DNA of 36,353 bases from Spirochaetota bacterium (GCA_009908925.1 JAAAOH010000125.1:1-36353); one strand, 5' to 3'. Counted from the stretch's first letter, positions 6,846-15,978 are shown. Notes: generated from the letters alone by a model not told the origin. Made by a program: numbers and translations.

Positions 6846-8513
6846 ATGCACTCTGTATATGTATCTCTACCAGACGGAACCACACGGGAATTTCCAAACG
6901 GCACGCGTGTAGCTCACATTCTCAGCGAGACCGACTACACGGTCGACGGGGAAGCGATAATTGCCGTGCTGGCAAACAATGAGCTGACCAGCCTCTACTA
7001 TCGCCTGGATGTGAATACGACACTCGAGGCGGTTACCATGAGCACCACGGAGGGCCAGCGGATCTACCGCCGCAGCCTGTGCTTTCTCCTTGCGATGGCC
7101 GCCCAGGACGTATGTCCGGACCGGCATCTCGTCATCGGTCATTCGCTGGGGAACGGCTACTACTATCGCTTCGAAGACGAAGACCGGGTCGGCGACGCCG
7201 AGGTTGCACGACTCGAGAAGCGGATGCGGGAGCTCGTTGAAGAGGACATTCCGATCGTCCGGCGTCTCGTCTCCTACACCGATGCCCTCGAATACTTCGA
7301 GCAGAACGGCATGCATGATACGGCGATGCTGCTCAAGCATCGAAACGATGCGAAGATTCCCGTCTACACCTGCGGCGGCATGATGGACATCTCGCACGGC
7401 CCCCTCGTACCGCAGACGGGCACGCTTGTGCACTTCGAGCTTCGCACGTACGAACCCGGCTTCATTCTGCGCTTCCCCCGCGACAGCGACCCATACAACA
7501 TGGGCCCCTTCGAGGCGAGCCCTATCCTGTTTTCGGTGTATCAGGAGTACAAGCAGTGGGGAAAGATCCTCAACGTGAGCTCAGTCGGGAAGCTCAATGA
7601 CCTTACCGTCACGGGAGGCATCCGGGATTTCATCCGGGTCGCCGAGGCCCTGCAGAACAAGAAGATCGCAGAGATAGCCGACCGCATTCACGAGCGCCGC
7701 GATGAGGCACGAATCGTGCTCATTGCCGGTCCTTCATCCTCGGGGAAGACCACATTCGCCAAGAAACTCTCCATACAGCTCACGGTACTCGGCTTCAAGC
7801 CTGTCGCCATCGGACTTGACGACTACTTCGTGCCGCGGGAACAGACGCCGCGCGACGAAGACGGGAACTATGACTTCGAACACATAGACGCCATCGACAT
7901 CCCGCTTCTCAACGAGCACCTCGAGGAGCTACTCGCCGGGCGCGAGGTCGAGCTTCCGCACTTCGACTTCAAGACCGGCGAGCGCTCCGTGTCCGGCGGG
8001 CATCGCATCCGGCTTCCCGAACGCGGTATTCTCATCATGGAGGGCATCCACGGGCTGAACGATCACCTTACCCCGCGCATAGATGCCTCGCAGAAATTCA
8101 AAGCCTACGTATCGGCGCTGACCCAGCTCAACCTCGACGATCACAACCGGATCTCCACCACCGATAATCGTCTCATCCGACGCCTCGTGCGCGATCACCA
8201 ATTCCGTGGGCATGACGCCCTCGAGACACTGCATATGTGGCCGTCGGTCCGTCGCGGTGAGAATCGCAATATCTTTCCGTTCCAGGACTCAGCAGACGTC
8301 GCGTTCAACTCGGCCCTCGACTACGAGCTCGGCGTGCTGCGGAATCACGCGCTACCGCTGCTCGACGAGGTGAAGCCCTACCACGACGTCTACCATGAGG
8401 CGATTCGACTTCTCTCGTTTCTCGAGAACTTCACCCCGATCCCGGAGAAACACGTGCCGGATGATTCAATTCTGCGGGAGTTCGTCGGGGAGAGCGGTTT
8501 TAGCTACAAGTAG
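6846..8513 (+). CDS. TGS-SAD-uridine kinase fusion (nucleoside kinase)
   Basis: 555 residues in three parts. Residues 1-65 are a TGS-like ubiquitin-fold domain. Residues 70-240 resemble the second additional domain of threonyl-tRNA synthetase (HSLGNGYYYRF, HGPLVPQTG). Residues 285-555 are a uridine kinase/phosphoribulokinase P-loop domain with GPSSSGKTT at 295-303, LDDYFVPR, and DHQFRGHDALETL. The C-terminal domain should phosphorylate a nucleoside such as uridine or cytidine, while the ThrRS-like N-terminus may bind RNA or act as a regulator. The same architecture is known from other bacteria, including Thermotogae and clostridia. It is the second gene of an operon with the HD-GYP-like protein, whose partnership with a nucleoside kinase is unexplained. 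Confidence 0.93.
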   Translation: MHSVYVSLPDGTTREFPNGTRVAHILSETDYTVDGEAIIAVLANNELTSLYYRLDVNTTLEAVTMSTTEGQRIYRRSLCFLLAMAAQDVCPDRHLVIGHSLGNGYYYRFEDEDRVGDAEVARLEKRMRELVEEDIPIVRRLVSYTDALEYFEQNGMHDTAMLLKHRNDAKIPVYTCGGMMDISHGPLVPQTGTLVHFELRTYEPGFILRFPRDSDPYNMGPFEASPILFSVYQEYKQWGKILNVSSVGKLNDLTVTGGIRDFIRVAEALQNKKIAEIADRIHERRDEARIVLIAGPSSSGKTTFAKKLSIQLTVLGFKPVAIGLDDYFVPREQTPRDEDGNYDFEHIDAIDIPLLNEHLEELLAGREVELPHFDFKTGERSVSGGHRIRLPERGILIMEGIHGLNDHLTPRIDASQKFKAYVSALTQLNLDDHNRISTTDNRLIRRLVRDHQFRGHDALETLHMWPSVRRGENRNIFPFQDSADVAFNSALDYELGVLRNHALPLLDEVKPYHDVYHEAIRLLSFLENFTPIPEKHVPDDSILREFVGESGFSYK

Positions 8514-8567
8514 GACTGCGACCGGCCGCCGCCCGCCGTCGCTGTCCGCCGTCGCCGCCCGCCGGTC

Positions 8568-8604
8568 ATCACCCGCGGTCACGGCCCCCCGAACCGCGGG
8601 TGAT
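8568..8604. terminator. Perfect 12-base inverted repeat at a convergent gene junction
   Basis: ATCACCCGCGGT (8568-8579) and ACCGCGGGTGAT (8593-8604) are exact reverse complements with a 13-base loop. The right arm is inside the last codons of aat, whose stop codon lies at 8579-8581. Both converging transcripts would fold it, but neither side is followed by a T-run, so it is not a textbook intrinsic terminator. Confidence 0.55.
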
Positions 8605-9304
8605 CGCCGAGCTCGGCCTGCCAGTCACCTTTCACGGTGGGCCGCTCGAGGGAGCCGGCGAGCAGCTCGAGGAACTCATCACGCGCCATGTCCCTCGCAC
8701 CAAAGCGGTCCAGGTGCTCAGTGTACATCTGACAGTCCACACAGTCGAAGCCCCGTTCGGAAAGCACGCGGACGAGGGTCACGAACCCCGCCTTCGATGC
8801 GTCGGACACGCGCGCGAACATCGACTCACCGAAGAACATGCCCCCCAGGCTGACCCCGTAGAGCCCGCCGGCAAGCTTGCCCTCGGCCCAGACCTCGAGC
8901 GAGTGGGCATAGCCCAGGGTATTGAGCGTCTCATATCCCTCGATCATGTCGTCGGTGATCCACGTGCCGGCCTGTCCGCTGCGGGGAGCGACGCTGCAGG
9001 CGGCAATGACCTCGTCGAAGGCGCGGTCCAGCGTGAAGGCAAAGCGACCGCGATTCAGGGTCCGCCGCAGACTCTTCGGGATGTGGAGCTCTTCGGGGAA
9101 GAGGACGAAGCGGGGATCGGGAGACCACCACAGAATCGGCTCGCCGTCGGAGTACCACGGGAAAATGCCCTGCGTATACGCCGACAGCAGCACACCGGGC
9201 GAGAGGTTGCCGCCGGCTGCCACCAGGCCCTCCGCGCCGGCCTCTCGCGGCGAGGGGAATGCCACACGCTGATGCTCACCGAGATACGGAAAGCCTTCGC
9301 TCAT
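8579..9304 (-). CDS. aat: Leucyl/phenylalanyl-tRNA-protein transferase
   Basis: Moves Leu or Phe from a charged tRNA to the N-terminus of proteins that begin with Lys or Arg, creating a primary N-degron for ClpS-ClpAP. The 241 residues cover the family length. The block FPWYSDGEPILWWSPDPR (about residues 48-65) and GGLYGVSLGGMFFGESMF are the recognisable family signatures. ATG at 9302-9304 lacks an obvious ribosome binding site. It lies 48 bases after clpA on the same strand. With clpS and clpA upstream this gives the whole tagging and degradation route except the ClpP protease, which is not in the window. Confidence 0.96.
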   Translation of the reverse strand: MSEGFPYLGEHQRVAFPSPREAGAEGLVAAGGNLSPGVLLSAYTQGIFPWYSDGEPILWWSPDPRFVLFPEELHIPKSLRRTLNRGRFAFTLDRAFDEVIAACSVAPRSGQAGTWITDDMIEGYETLNTLGYAHSLEVWAEGKLAGGLYGVSLGGMFFGESMFARVSDASKAGFVTLVRVLSERGFDCVDCQMYTEHLDRFGARDMARDEFLELLAGSLERPTVKGDWQAELGDHPRFGGP

Positions 9305-9352
9305 GCAACAACGCTGCTACAGCGGCACCGGACGAGCGCTGTGGCCGGCGCT

Positions 9353-11752
9353 CTACGCATCGTCGCCGGAGCTTTCCGGAGCTTCGAGTGCCGGCCGCTC
9401 GTCGGATTCGATCTCCTCCGGCTGCGGTGTGCCCTCCGCCCGGATGACGATATCGTCTTCCTCGACGTCCACCACGGCGGTGCCTCCGTGCTCGAGCTCG
9501 CCGAAAAGCACCGCGTCGACGAAGAATGCCTTCACCTTGTCCTCCACGAGACGGGAGATGTTCCGAGCACCGAACTCCTCGGAATACCCGTGCTCGGCCA
9601 GCCACTTGAGAGCGGCGGGGCTGACCTCCACCTCGACCTTCTTCTCCGCAAGCTGCGAGTTGAATCCCTTGATCTCTTTGCTGACGATATTCTCGAGCAC
9701 CTCGGTGGCGAGGGCATTGAAAATGACGACCTTGTCCAGGCGGTTTCGAAACTCGGGGCTGAAGATGCGCTGCACCGCGTCGTTCACCGCCTCGTTGGTG
9801 ACCTGCCGCTCGCCGAATCCGATCATCGGCTTTCCGATCTCCCGGGCGCCTGCGTTCGAGGTCATGATGATGATGACGTTTCGGAAATCCGCCTTCTTGC
9901 CCGTGTTGTCGGTCATCGTCGCGTAATCCATCACCGAGAGCAGGATGTTGAAGATATCCTGGTGCGCCTTCTCGATCTCGTCGAGCAGGAGCACGGCATG
10001 AGGCGTCTTACGGATGGCATCAGTAAGTAGCGCTCCTTCCTCGTAGCCGACATAGCCCGGAGGCGATCCGATGAGGCGCGAGACGGTGTGCTTCTCCTGG
10101 TACTCGCTCATGTCGAACCGATGCATGGCCACACCGAGTGTCGAGGAGAGCTGACGCGCAAGCTCGGTCTTCCCCACGCCGGTGGGACCGACGAAGAGGA
10201 AGTTCGCTACCGGCTTGTCCGGGTTGCGGAACCCTGCGCGCGAGCGCTTGACTGCCTCGACAACCGAGGCGATGGCATCGTCCTGGCCGAAGACGACCTG
10301 GTGGAGGTCTTTGTCGAGATGCGCCAGTCGGTCCTTCTCGGAAGTGCCGACGCTGCGCTCGGGGATCTTGGCGATCCTGGAGACGACCTTCTCGATATCG
10401 TGCTCGCTGATGGTAACGGGCTCGGCGTCGTGTTCCGAGGCCTCCACGCGCATCCGGATGTAGGCGCCGGCCTCGTCAATGACGTCGATCGCCTTGTCGG
10501 GCAGATGGCGGTCCGTGATGTAGAGATGCGAGAGATGTACCGCCGCCTCGAGTGCGTCGTCGGTGTAGGTAACGTTGTGGTACTCTTCGTACTTGTCGCG
10601 CAGCCCCTTGAGAATCTCCACGGTCTCATCCTCGCTGGGCTCGGAGACCTCTATTTTCTGAAAACGGCGAGAGAGCGCCCGGTCCTTCTCGAAGTACTTC
10701 TTGTACTCTTCATACGTCGTCGAACCCACGCAGCGAATTCGTCCGGAGGAAAGAGCCGGCTTGAGCATGTTGGAGGCATCCATCGATCCGCCGGCAACCG
10801 CGCCCGCTCCGACCACGGTGTGAATCTCGTCGATGAACAGGATGACGTCGTCTCGCTTTTCGAGGGCCTTGATGACCTGCTTCATCCGTTCCTCGAAATC
10901 ACCGCGATACCGGGTGCCTGCGAGCATTCCGCCCATGTCGAGCGCGAGCACGCTGTAGTCCTTGAGAACCGACGGCACGGTGCCGTCCGCTATCCGCTGG
11001 GCAAGCCCCTCGGTTATGGCGGTCTTCCCGACGCCGGGATCACCGAGGTGGACGGGATTGTTCTTCATGCGACGGCAGAGCACCTGCACGGTGCGCTCGA
11101 GGATATCCTCGCGGCCGATGAGCGGCTCGAGCCTGCCCTCTCGCGCCTGCTCGGTGAGGTCGGTCGTGAATTTGGCGAGGGCGTCCTTCTTCTTCGCTTT
11201 GCCGCCTTCTTCCTCGCCCTCCTCGGCTTCACCGAGCCCTGGCGCGCCCTCTTCCTCTTCATCGGTATCGGAAAAGGCCTCGTCGCTCTCGACCTCGTAG
11301 TCCTCTTCCTCCACGTCCTCACGCTCGGTGGAGGACACGCCATGAGAGATGATCTGCAGCAGATCGATACGCTGAAGACCGGCCTTCTTCAGAAAGTAGG
11401 CACCGAAAGACTCATCCTCGTCGAATATGGATACGATGATGTCACCGATATCAACCTCTTCCTTGGAGGCTGCCTCAGTGTGGAAAACCGCACGCTCGAT
11501 GACGTTTTGAAAGCCGAGCGACTGCAGCGGGTCGGCACCCTCGAGCACCGGCACCTTTTCCTTGAGGTGCTGGTCGAGCTGGGTCCGCACGCCGTCGGGA
11601 TCCACGCCGCATTCGGCGACGATGTCACGGGGATAGTCGAAATGAAGCGCCGCATAGAGTACGTGCTCCGGCGTAAGATACTCGTGATTGCGCTGCTTCG
11701 CTTCCTGATATGCCGCGTTCAGGATGGCCTGAAGTTCTCGGTTTATTCGCAT
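9353..11752 (-). CDS. clpA: ClpA-type ATP-dependent unfoldase
   Basis: AAA+ ring unfoldase that feeds substrates to ClpP. Using the ATG at 11750-11752 (start [20 protein letters not shown]) the protein has 799 residues; an upstream GTG in frame would overlap the clpS stop and is less likely. Order: Clp N-domain (1-138), a highly acidic linker (about 139-188), first AAA+ module with GDPGVGKTA near 237-245 and VILFIDEIH, then second AAA+ module with [11 protein letters not shown] and [11 protein letters not shown]. An IGF sequence in MIGFGERQ matches the ClpP-docking loop. The C-terminal tail is long and acidic. clpS is 14 bases upstream, so a ClpS-ClpA pair is certain. ClpC is less likely because of the clpS/aat context and the missing middle domain. 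Confidence 0.96.
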   Translation of the reverse strand: MRINRELQAILNAAYQEAKQRNHEYLTPEHVLYAALHFDYPRDIVAECGVDPDGVRTQLDQHLKEKVPVLEGADPLQSLGFQNVIERAVFHTEAASKEEVDIGDIIVSIFDEDESFGAYFLKKAGLQRIDLLQIISHGVSSTEREDVEEEDYEVESDEAFSDTDEEEEGAPGLGEAEEGEEEGGKAKKKDALAKFTTDLTEQAREGRLEPLIGREDILERTVQVLCRRMKNNPVHLGDPGVGKTAITEGLAQRIADGTVPSVLKDYSVLALDMGGMLAGTRYRGDFEERMKQVIKALEKRDDVILFIDEIHTVVGAGAVAGGSMDASNMLKPALSSGRIRCVGSTTYEEYKKYFEKDRALSRRFQKIEVSEPSEDETVEILKGLRDKYEEYHNVTYTDDALEAAVHLSHLYITDRHLPDKAIDVIDEAGAYIRMRVEASEHDAEPVTISEHDIEKVVSRIAKIPERSVGTSEKDRLAHLDKDLHQVVFGQDDAIASVVEAVKRSRAGFRNPDKPVANFLFVGPTGVGKTELARQLSSTLGVAMHRFDMSEYQEKHTVSRLIGSPPGYVGYEEGALLTDAIRKTPHAVLLLDEIEKAHQDIFNILLSVMDYATMTDNTGKKADFRNVIIIMTSNAGAREIGKPMIGFGERQVTNEAVNDAVQRIFSPEFRNRLDKVVIFNALATEVLENIVSKEIKGFNSQLAEKKVEVEVSPAALKWLAEHGYSEEFGARNISRLVEDKVKAFFVDAVLFGELEHGGTAVVDVEEDDIVIRAEGTPQPEEIESDERPALEAPESSGDDA

Positions 11753-11766
11753 GGGTGAGCCCCTGT

Positions 11767-12072
11767 TTATTCCTTCTCGATCGTACACTTGAGCGGATAC
11801 TGCCGCTCCCGGGCCATCTTGTGTGCCTGGTTGACCTTCGTGGTGGCAACATCATATGTAAACGACCCGACGTTGCCCTTCCCGTTCTTGTGGACATGCA
11901 ACATGATTTTCGTCGCATCCATCACGGTCTTGCGAAAGACCTTCATCAGCACCTCCACCACGAACTCCATGGTGGTGTAGTCATCATTGTGGAGGAACAC
12001 CCGATACATGTCGGGCTCTTTGACTTCTTCCCTGGTTTTCTCTTTTGTGTCTTCCGATTGTCCAGGAAACAT
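11767..12072 (-). CDS. clpS: ClpS N-degron adaptor
   Basis: Small adaptor that binds N-terminal Leu, Phe, Tyr and Trp and delivers the protein to ClpA. The 101 residues contain the family core YRVFLHNDDYTTMEFVVEVL (the HNDDYT and M of the binding pocket), then HKNGKGNVGSFTYDVA and KVNQAHKMARERQYPLKCTI. The first 20 residues are charged and flexible, as usual. ATG at 12070-12072 follows GGAGAG. It precedes clpA by 14 bases. A promoter-like element lies 47-73 bases upstream of the start. Confidence 0.97.
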   Translation of the reverse strand: MFPGQSEDTKEKTREEVKEPDMYRVFLHNDDYTTMEFVVEVLMKVFRKTVMDATKIMLHVHKNGKGNVGSFTYDVATTKVNQAHKMARERQYPLKCTIEKE

Positions 12073-12118
12073 ATCTCTCCGCTTGACCCGGTCTTATCGA
12101 TTCGAATACAGCCGAAAG

Positions 12119-12145
12119 ATAATAGCAGGCGCTTCAGCCGGTCAA
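12119..12145 (-). promoter_or_regulatory. Candidate promoter of clpS-clpA-aat
   Basis: Minus strand TTGACC (12140-12145) and TATTAT (12119-12124) with a short 15-base spacer; shifting the -35 to TTTGAC gives 16. It lies between the YkgJ-type gene stop and clpS and predicts a leader of about 40 nt, so the clp genes may be expressed apart from the upstream operon. Confidence 0.55.
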
Positions 12146-12149
12146 ACGG

Positions 12150-12443
12150 TCACTTCATGCGCCGGTACGCGCGGACGTACGCGCAGGTCGGCGGCATCAG
12201 TCGGTCATACTTCGCGTGGAAGATGGTGACCTTGCGACAATCGGGGTTTACCTCGAAACGGCACCCGTACACGGTGCAACGTCCGGTTGCGGTATCCAGG
12301 TAGCGACAGGGCTGCGAATAGTCGATGAAGACACCGCCGCCGTTGAGGCGGCTGCGCTTGTAGCAGCACAGCCCGCAACCGGTGCACAGCGACTCCCATC
12401 GCGCGCGCCGTCGCCGCAGGCCGGCGGTAAGGCGTTTGAGCAT
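12150..12443 (-). CDS. YkgJ/YcgN-type cysteine cluster protein
   Basis: 97 residues with a CTGCGLCC motif (the CxxCxxCC pattern of UPF0260 and YkgJ families) near residues 20-27, followed by single Cys residues in PCRYL, GRCTVYGC, PDC and PTC. The spacing suggests an Fe-S or zinc site, but no function is established for the family. The N-terminus is very rich in Arg. It begins 6 bases after the stop of the secreted NHL/VWA-like gene and is the last gene of that string, so co-translation with it is likely. Confidence 0.88.
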   Translation of the reverse strand: MLKRLTAGLRRRRARWESLCTGCGLCCYKRSRLNGGGVFIDYSQPCRYLDTATGRCTVYGCRFEVNPDCRKVTIFHAKYDRLMPPTCAYVRAYRRMK

Positions 12444-12449
12444 CCGGGT

Positions 12450-14558
12450 TTAGAACTCCCTCGGCCCGAAGTAACCCGCCTCGTCCCGGCCGCTGCGGCG
12501 GATCAGATAGGCCTCCACCTCCAGCGGAATATAGACGCGGCCGAAATCGGTGTTGCTTCCCGAAGTAACCCGCAGCGTGTAACGCCCACTGGGCCTATCA
12601 ACCACATCGTCCGGTATGCCCCGAATGCCGTCGTCCTGGTAGAGGAACATGCTCTCGCCGCCGGACTGCGAGCTCAGGTACTCCAGTGCGTCGTCGCGCT
12701 GTCCCTGCGCTACATAGACCACATAGAACCGGATGTGATTGTTGCGAAGCAGGGCGGCGAGCTCCTGGAGGCCGTAATTCTGAAAGGCGCCCTGCCCGAG
12801 CTCTCCGTTGGTCACGAACACGATGGCCCTGTGCTCACGAGTGTCGAGGAGGGACGTTGCCGAGAAGTAGAGTCCCCGGTCGAAGGACCACTCGGGTGAG
12901 AAGCCCTCTGGCGAGGCCGCGGCGGTGGCTACCCGCGCGGTAGATGACCCCGCCGGCGCCTCGAGCACGGGAGATACTCCCGCCGACACTACCCGCAGGG
13001 ACGCGTTTGCCGCCGACGCAAGCTGCGTGGCGGCCTCCCCCATCGCCTCCCGATCCTCTGCCATGGAACGCGACTTGTCGAGAAGCAGCGCGATCTGGCT
13101 GCGGTCGATGGCGTGGGCGGCCGCGATCAGCTCCGGCCCGCCGACCTGCCGGCCGTCCTCGGTCAGGTAGAAGTTGGTTTCGTCGAGTCCGACGATGGGA
13201 TTCCCGAGGCGGTCTTCCACCGCAACGTCGACGTACACCTCCGGGAAGTTATCCGCAATGACCCGCTCGATCTGCACGTGCAGACCGGAGTACAGGCTGG
13301 GAACACGGGAGAGAAAATACAGCTTGTTCTCATCGAAGTCCGTTGCAAGGAGGTTGCCGTTGGCATCGATGACACCCGATGTCACCCGATCCGAAGATCC
13401 GGCGACATCGGAGACCTCATGCAGAACCTCTTCCTCCGGGTCGAGCCGAACCAGCTGTGGGCCGTCGGCTATAAGAAGCTCTCCGTCCTCGATAACCGTC
13501 ATCTTCTCCGGCGAAACGAGTCCGAGCCCGCTGATGCTGCGCAGGTGGTTCCCGCTCTCATCGAACACGTGCAGGCCGCCGTCCGATGCGTCGGCCACGA
13601 AGAGACGCCCGTTCAGCCAGGCGATGCCGGTCGGCTCCCGCAGCCCGGAGAAGTCACCCTGAGAGGACGCCCCGAAGCACTGCACGAACTCACCGTCGAA
13701 ATCGTACTTGCATATCCGTCCGTTGCCCCAATCGCTCACGTAGATGAAACGCTGCCCGTCGGTCGCGAGGTACTGCGGCCCGAGGAGGTTGCCATCCCCC
13801 GTGCCCTGCCCTCCGAAGGTGAGCATCTTGTTGCCGCGCATGTTCACTTTCGAAACCCGGTCGCCACCGAACTCGCTGATGAAGAGCACCCCGTCGTGAT
13901 GGAGCACGTCGAAGGGCTGATCGAAGCCGGCCAGCCCCCCGCGCAGGCGCTGCTCGAGCACGCCGTTCGCGTTCAGGAGGATCACCTCCTGGGTGGCGAA
14001 GGAGGTTACGTAGAAGCCCCCGTCCCGACGCGGCTCTATCGAGACAGGCCGCCGGAACACGGCGCTTTCTCCCTGCACACCCTCGAGCTCACTCATCACC
14101 GCCCACTCACCCGGTTCGTAGAGCTCCGGCATCACCCCCTGTCGTGCGTTCACGATGTCGAGCAGCGACCGAAGGTGCGCACCTCCTGCGCCTGCGTCGA
14201 CGATGTACTCCCACTGGTTCAGCGCGGCGTCCACAAAACCCGCGAAGTAGTAGGCGCGCCCGAGCCAGTAGCGGGTGTCCATCACCTCCGGGGCGAAGCT
14301 CAAGCTTCGGCTGAAAGAGAGGATGGCATCGTTATAGCGCCCGTTATGAAATGCCCGAACGCCGAAGCGGAACTCCTCCTCCGCCTCGATGCGGTCCATG
14401 TTGATGTCCTGGGCCTCGAGGTGAAGGGCGGCGGGACCGAACGTACCGAGGACGACAAACATACCCAGGACGAGCAGCAGGAGCAGCGTGGATCGCGCGG
14501 CGGGAGCCGCAGGGAAGCAGCCGGCGCGGGCCGTTTTCGAAGCGGTGGGCTCTGTCAC
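12450..14558 (-). CDS. Secreted TPR / NHL beta-propeller / VWA-like protein
   Basis: 702 residues from a GTG at 14556-14558 that overlaps the stop of the preceding TPR gene (GTGA). A hydrophobic segment at about 23-46 followed by LEAQ suggests export with signal peptidase cleavage; there is no lipobox. Residues about 58-120 are TPR-like; 165-415 form repeated NHL-type blades (YVSDWGNGRICKYDFDGEFV, LFVADASDGGLHVFDESGNH); 435-475 look like a small beta domain; 485-650 resemble a von Willebrand A fold with LLLDKSRSM, a DxSxS metal site at Asp494-Ser496-Ser498. The usual second metal-site aspartate in VTDG is Asn (VFVTNGE). A role as an envelope scaffold or adhesion/sensor protein is plausible but not shown. 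Confidence 0.85.
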   Translation of the reverse strand: MTEPTASKTARAGCFPAAPAARSTLLLLLVLGMFVVLGTFGPAALHLEAQDINMDRIEAEEEFRFGVRAFHNGRYNDAILSFSRSLSFAPEVMDTRYWLGRAYYFAGFVDAALNQWEYIVDAGAGGAHLRSLLDIVNARQGVMPELYEPGEWAVMSELEGVQGESAVFRRPVSIEPRRDGGFYVTSFATQEVILLNANGVLEQRLRGGLAGFDQPFDVLHHDGVLFISEFGGDRVSKVNMRGNKMLTFGGQGTGDGNLLGPQYLATDGQRFIYVSDWGNGRICKYDFDGEFVQCFGASSQGDFSGLREPTGIAWLNGRLFVADASDGGLHVFDESGNHLRSISGLGLVSPEKMTVIEDGELLIADGPQLVRLDPEEEVLHEVSDVAGSSDRVTSGVIDANGNLLATDFDENKLYFLSRVPSLYSGLHVQIERVIADNFPEVYVDVAVEDRLGNPIVGLDETNFYLTEDGRQVGGPELIAAAHAIDRSQIALLLDKSRSMAEDREAMGEAATQLASAANASLRVVSAGVSPVLEAPAGSSTARVATAAASPEGFSPEWSFDRGLYFSATSLLDTREHRAIVFVTNGELGQGAFQNYGLQELAALLRNNHIRFYVVYVAQGQRDDALEYLSSQSGGESMFLYQDDGIRGIPDDVVDRPSGRYTLRVTSGSNTDFGRVYIPLEVEAYLIRRSGRDEAGYFGPREF

Positions 14559-15220
14559 GACAGTCTCCTTACCTCGTCCCAGTGCGAGGCGATCTCATCG
14601 TTGTCAGGCGCGAGCTCATGCGCTCTCTTCAGGTAAACGCGGGCGTCGGCAACGTCTCCAAGCTTGAAGTACGTCCACCCGAGGGAGTCGAGGTACGCCG
14701 GGTTGCCGGACGCAATCTCAACCGCCTTCTTGCAGTACGACAGCGCAGCCTGAAGGCGGATGCCGTTGTCGGCCATGATGTAACCAAGCGAGTTGAGAGC
14801 CGTGGGATTGTCCGGGTCGATCTCGAGCGCCTTTTCGAGCTGCAGGATGCTCGCGCTGGTCTTCCCCTGCGCGTACTGTACGTGAGCGAGGGCGGCATGC
14901 ACCTTTGCGGAATCGAACCCCTCTTCGAGCAGGCGAGAGAACTCGAACTCGGCGAGTCTGTGACGATCAGTCACGGTATAAATGTAGCCGAGGAGCATGC
15001 GGCCCTGATAGATATGAGTGAAATCTTCGTCTCCGGTGACAACCTGCTCGAGATAGAGGACCGCCTCGTCGAAGCGCTCGAGGTTCGTGTAGCACAATCC
15101 GAGGTAGTATGAGAGCTCCGGATGCTGCTCGGGGTTCACATCCACAGCGAGGAAGGTCTCGAGTGCTTCCGCGTAACGCCGTTTTGCCAGCAGCTGCAGG
15201 CCGTCTTCAATCGATGCCAT
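14555..15220 (-). CDS. Tetratricopeptide repeat protein
   Basis: 221 residues composed almost entirely of TPR helices: ALETFLAVDVNPEQHPELSY, GLCYTNLERFDEAVLYLEQV, ALAHVQYAQGKTSASILQLE, SLGYIMADNGIRLQAALSYC and SLGWTYFKLGDVADARVYLK each follow the 34-residue TPR pattern. There is no signal peptide, so it is probably cytoplasmic or peripherally attached. It starts 5 bases after the surE stop and its stop overlaps the next start, which points to translational coupling with the exported TPR/NHL/VWA-like protein. No partner is identifiable from sequence. Confidence 0.88.
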   Translation of the reverse strand: MASIEDGLQLLAKRRYAEALETFLAVDVNPEQHPELSYYLGLCYTNLERFDEAVLYLEQVVTGDEDFTHIYQGRMLLGYIYTVTDRHRLAEFEFSRLLEEGFDSAKVHAALAHVQYAQGKTSASILQLEKALEIDPDNPTALNSLGYIMADNGIRLQAALSYCKKAVEIASGNPAYLDSLGWTYFKLGDVADARVYLKRAHELAPDNDEIASHWDEVRRLS

Positions 15221-15225
15221 AGCGC

Positions 15226-15978
15226 TTATACCGTCGAGTCGACGTAGAGGGCCCTCCGGTAGTCCTCCTCGGATGGATGGCTGACCGGATTAATCATCAC
15301 CGGTGTGACCGAAATGGCACCGTGATGAACGGCGTACCAGTCGGTCCCCGGCACGAGCTCGGGATCAGCAGGATATCCGCCCATGAAGAAGTACACGTCC
15401 CCGTGCGGCGTGCGGAACTCCGAGAGCTTATCGTGGTACATCCGCACTGCCGGCGAGGTGACTTCCACCGGCTTGTCGCGCTCGGGCGTGTTCGGCGCGT
15501 TAATGTTCACGAAATGCTCCCCGTTCCACAGCTCGAGGAGATCATCCAGATGATCACGTATGAACTCCGCAAGCGGCTCGAAGTGCAGCGCGCCGCGGAA
15601 ACCGTCAACCGAGAGCGCAATTCCGGGCACGCCCATGATCGCGGCCTGGCGGGCCGCGGCCACGGTACCGGAGTAGATGATGTCCGTACCCAGGTTGGGG
15701 CCGATGTTGATGCCGGAGATCACCACGTCGGGCCGCTCGGGCAGCACGCCGGAGACAGCCAGGATGACGCAGTCCGCGGGTGAGCCGTCGGCGGCGAGGA
15801 TGCGCTCACCCATCTCCCGGCATTTGATCGGGTCCTTTATGGTGATGGAGTGCGAGGTGGCGCTTCGCTCGCCGTCCGGCGCGAGAATCCAGGTTTCATG
15901 GTGTGGCTCGAGCGCCTCTCTGACCGCGTGGAGTCCCGGGCTGTCGATGCCGTCATCGTTGGTCAGCAGTATTCGCAT
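15226..15978 (-). CDS. surE: 5'/3'-nucleotidase SurE
   Basis: Metal-dependent nucleoside monophosphatase that also trims short polyphosphate in some bacteria. 250 residues, the standard length. The metal and phosphate site is visible as LLTNDDGIDSPGL (Asp8-Asp9), GERSATSHSIT with the conserved Ser, and SGINIGPNLGTDIIYSGTVA (Asn and the conserved loop). Its first 26 bases overlap the 3' end of the galactokinase-like gene in another frame, so translation of the two is probably coupled. Confidence 0.96.
   Translation of the reverse strand: MRILLTNDDGIDSPGLHAVREALEPHHETWILAPDGERSATSHSITIKDPIKCREMGERILAADGSPADCVILAVSGVLPERPDVVISGINIGPNLGTDIIYSGTVAAARQAAIMGVPGIALSVDGFRGALHFEPLAEFIRDHLDDLLELWNGEHFVNINAPNTPERDKPVEVTSPAVRMYHDKLSEFRTPHGDVYFFMGGYPADPELVPGTDWYAVHHGAISVTPVMINPVSHPSEEDYRRALYVDSTV

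Noticed and set aside
8600-10030. A 476-residue plus-strand ORF across aat and clpA
   Set aside because: It crosses two real genes on the other strand and shows no family motif.
10088-11758. A 556-residue plus-strand ORF opposite clpA
   Set aside because: Antisense shadow of a clearly conserved ClpA.
13113-14636. A 507-residue plus-strand ORF opposite the NHL/VWA-like gene
   Set aside because: The minus-strand gene has a signal peptide, repeats and operon spacing; the plus frame has none.
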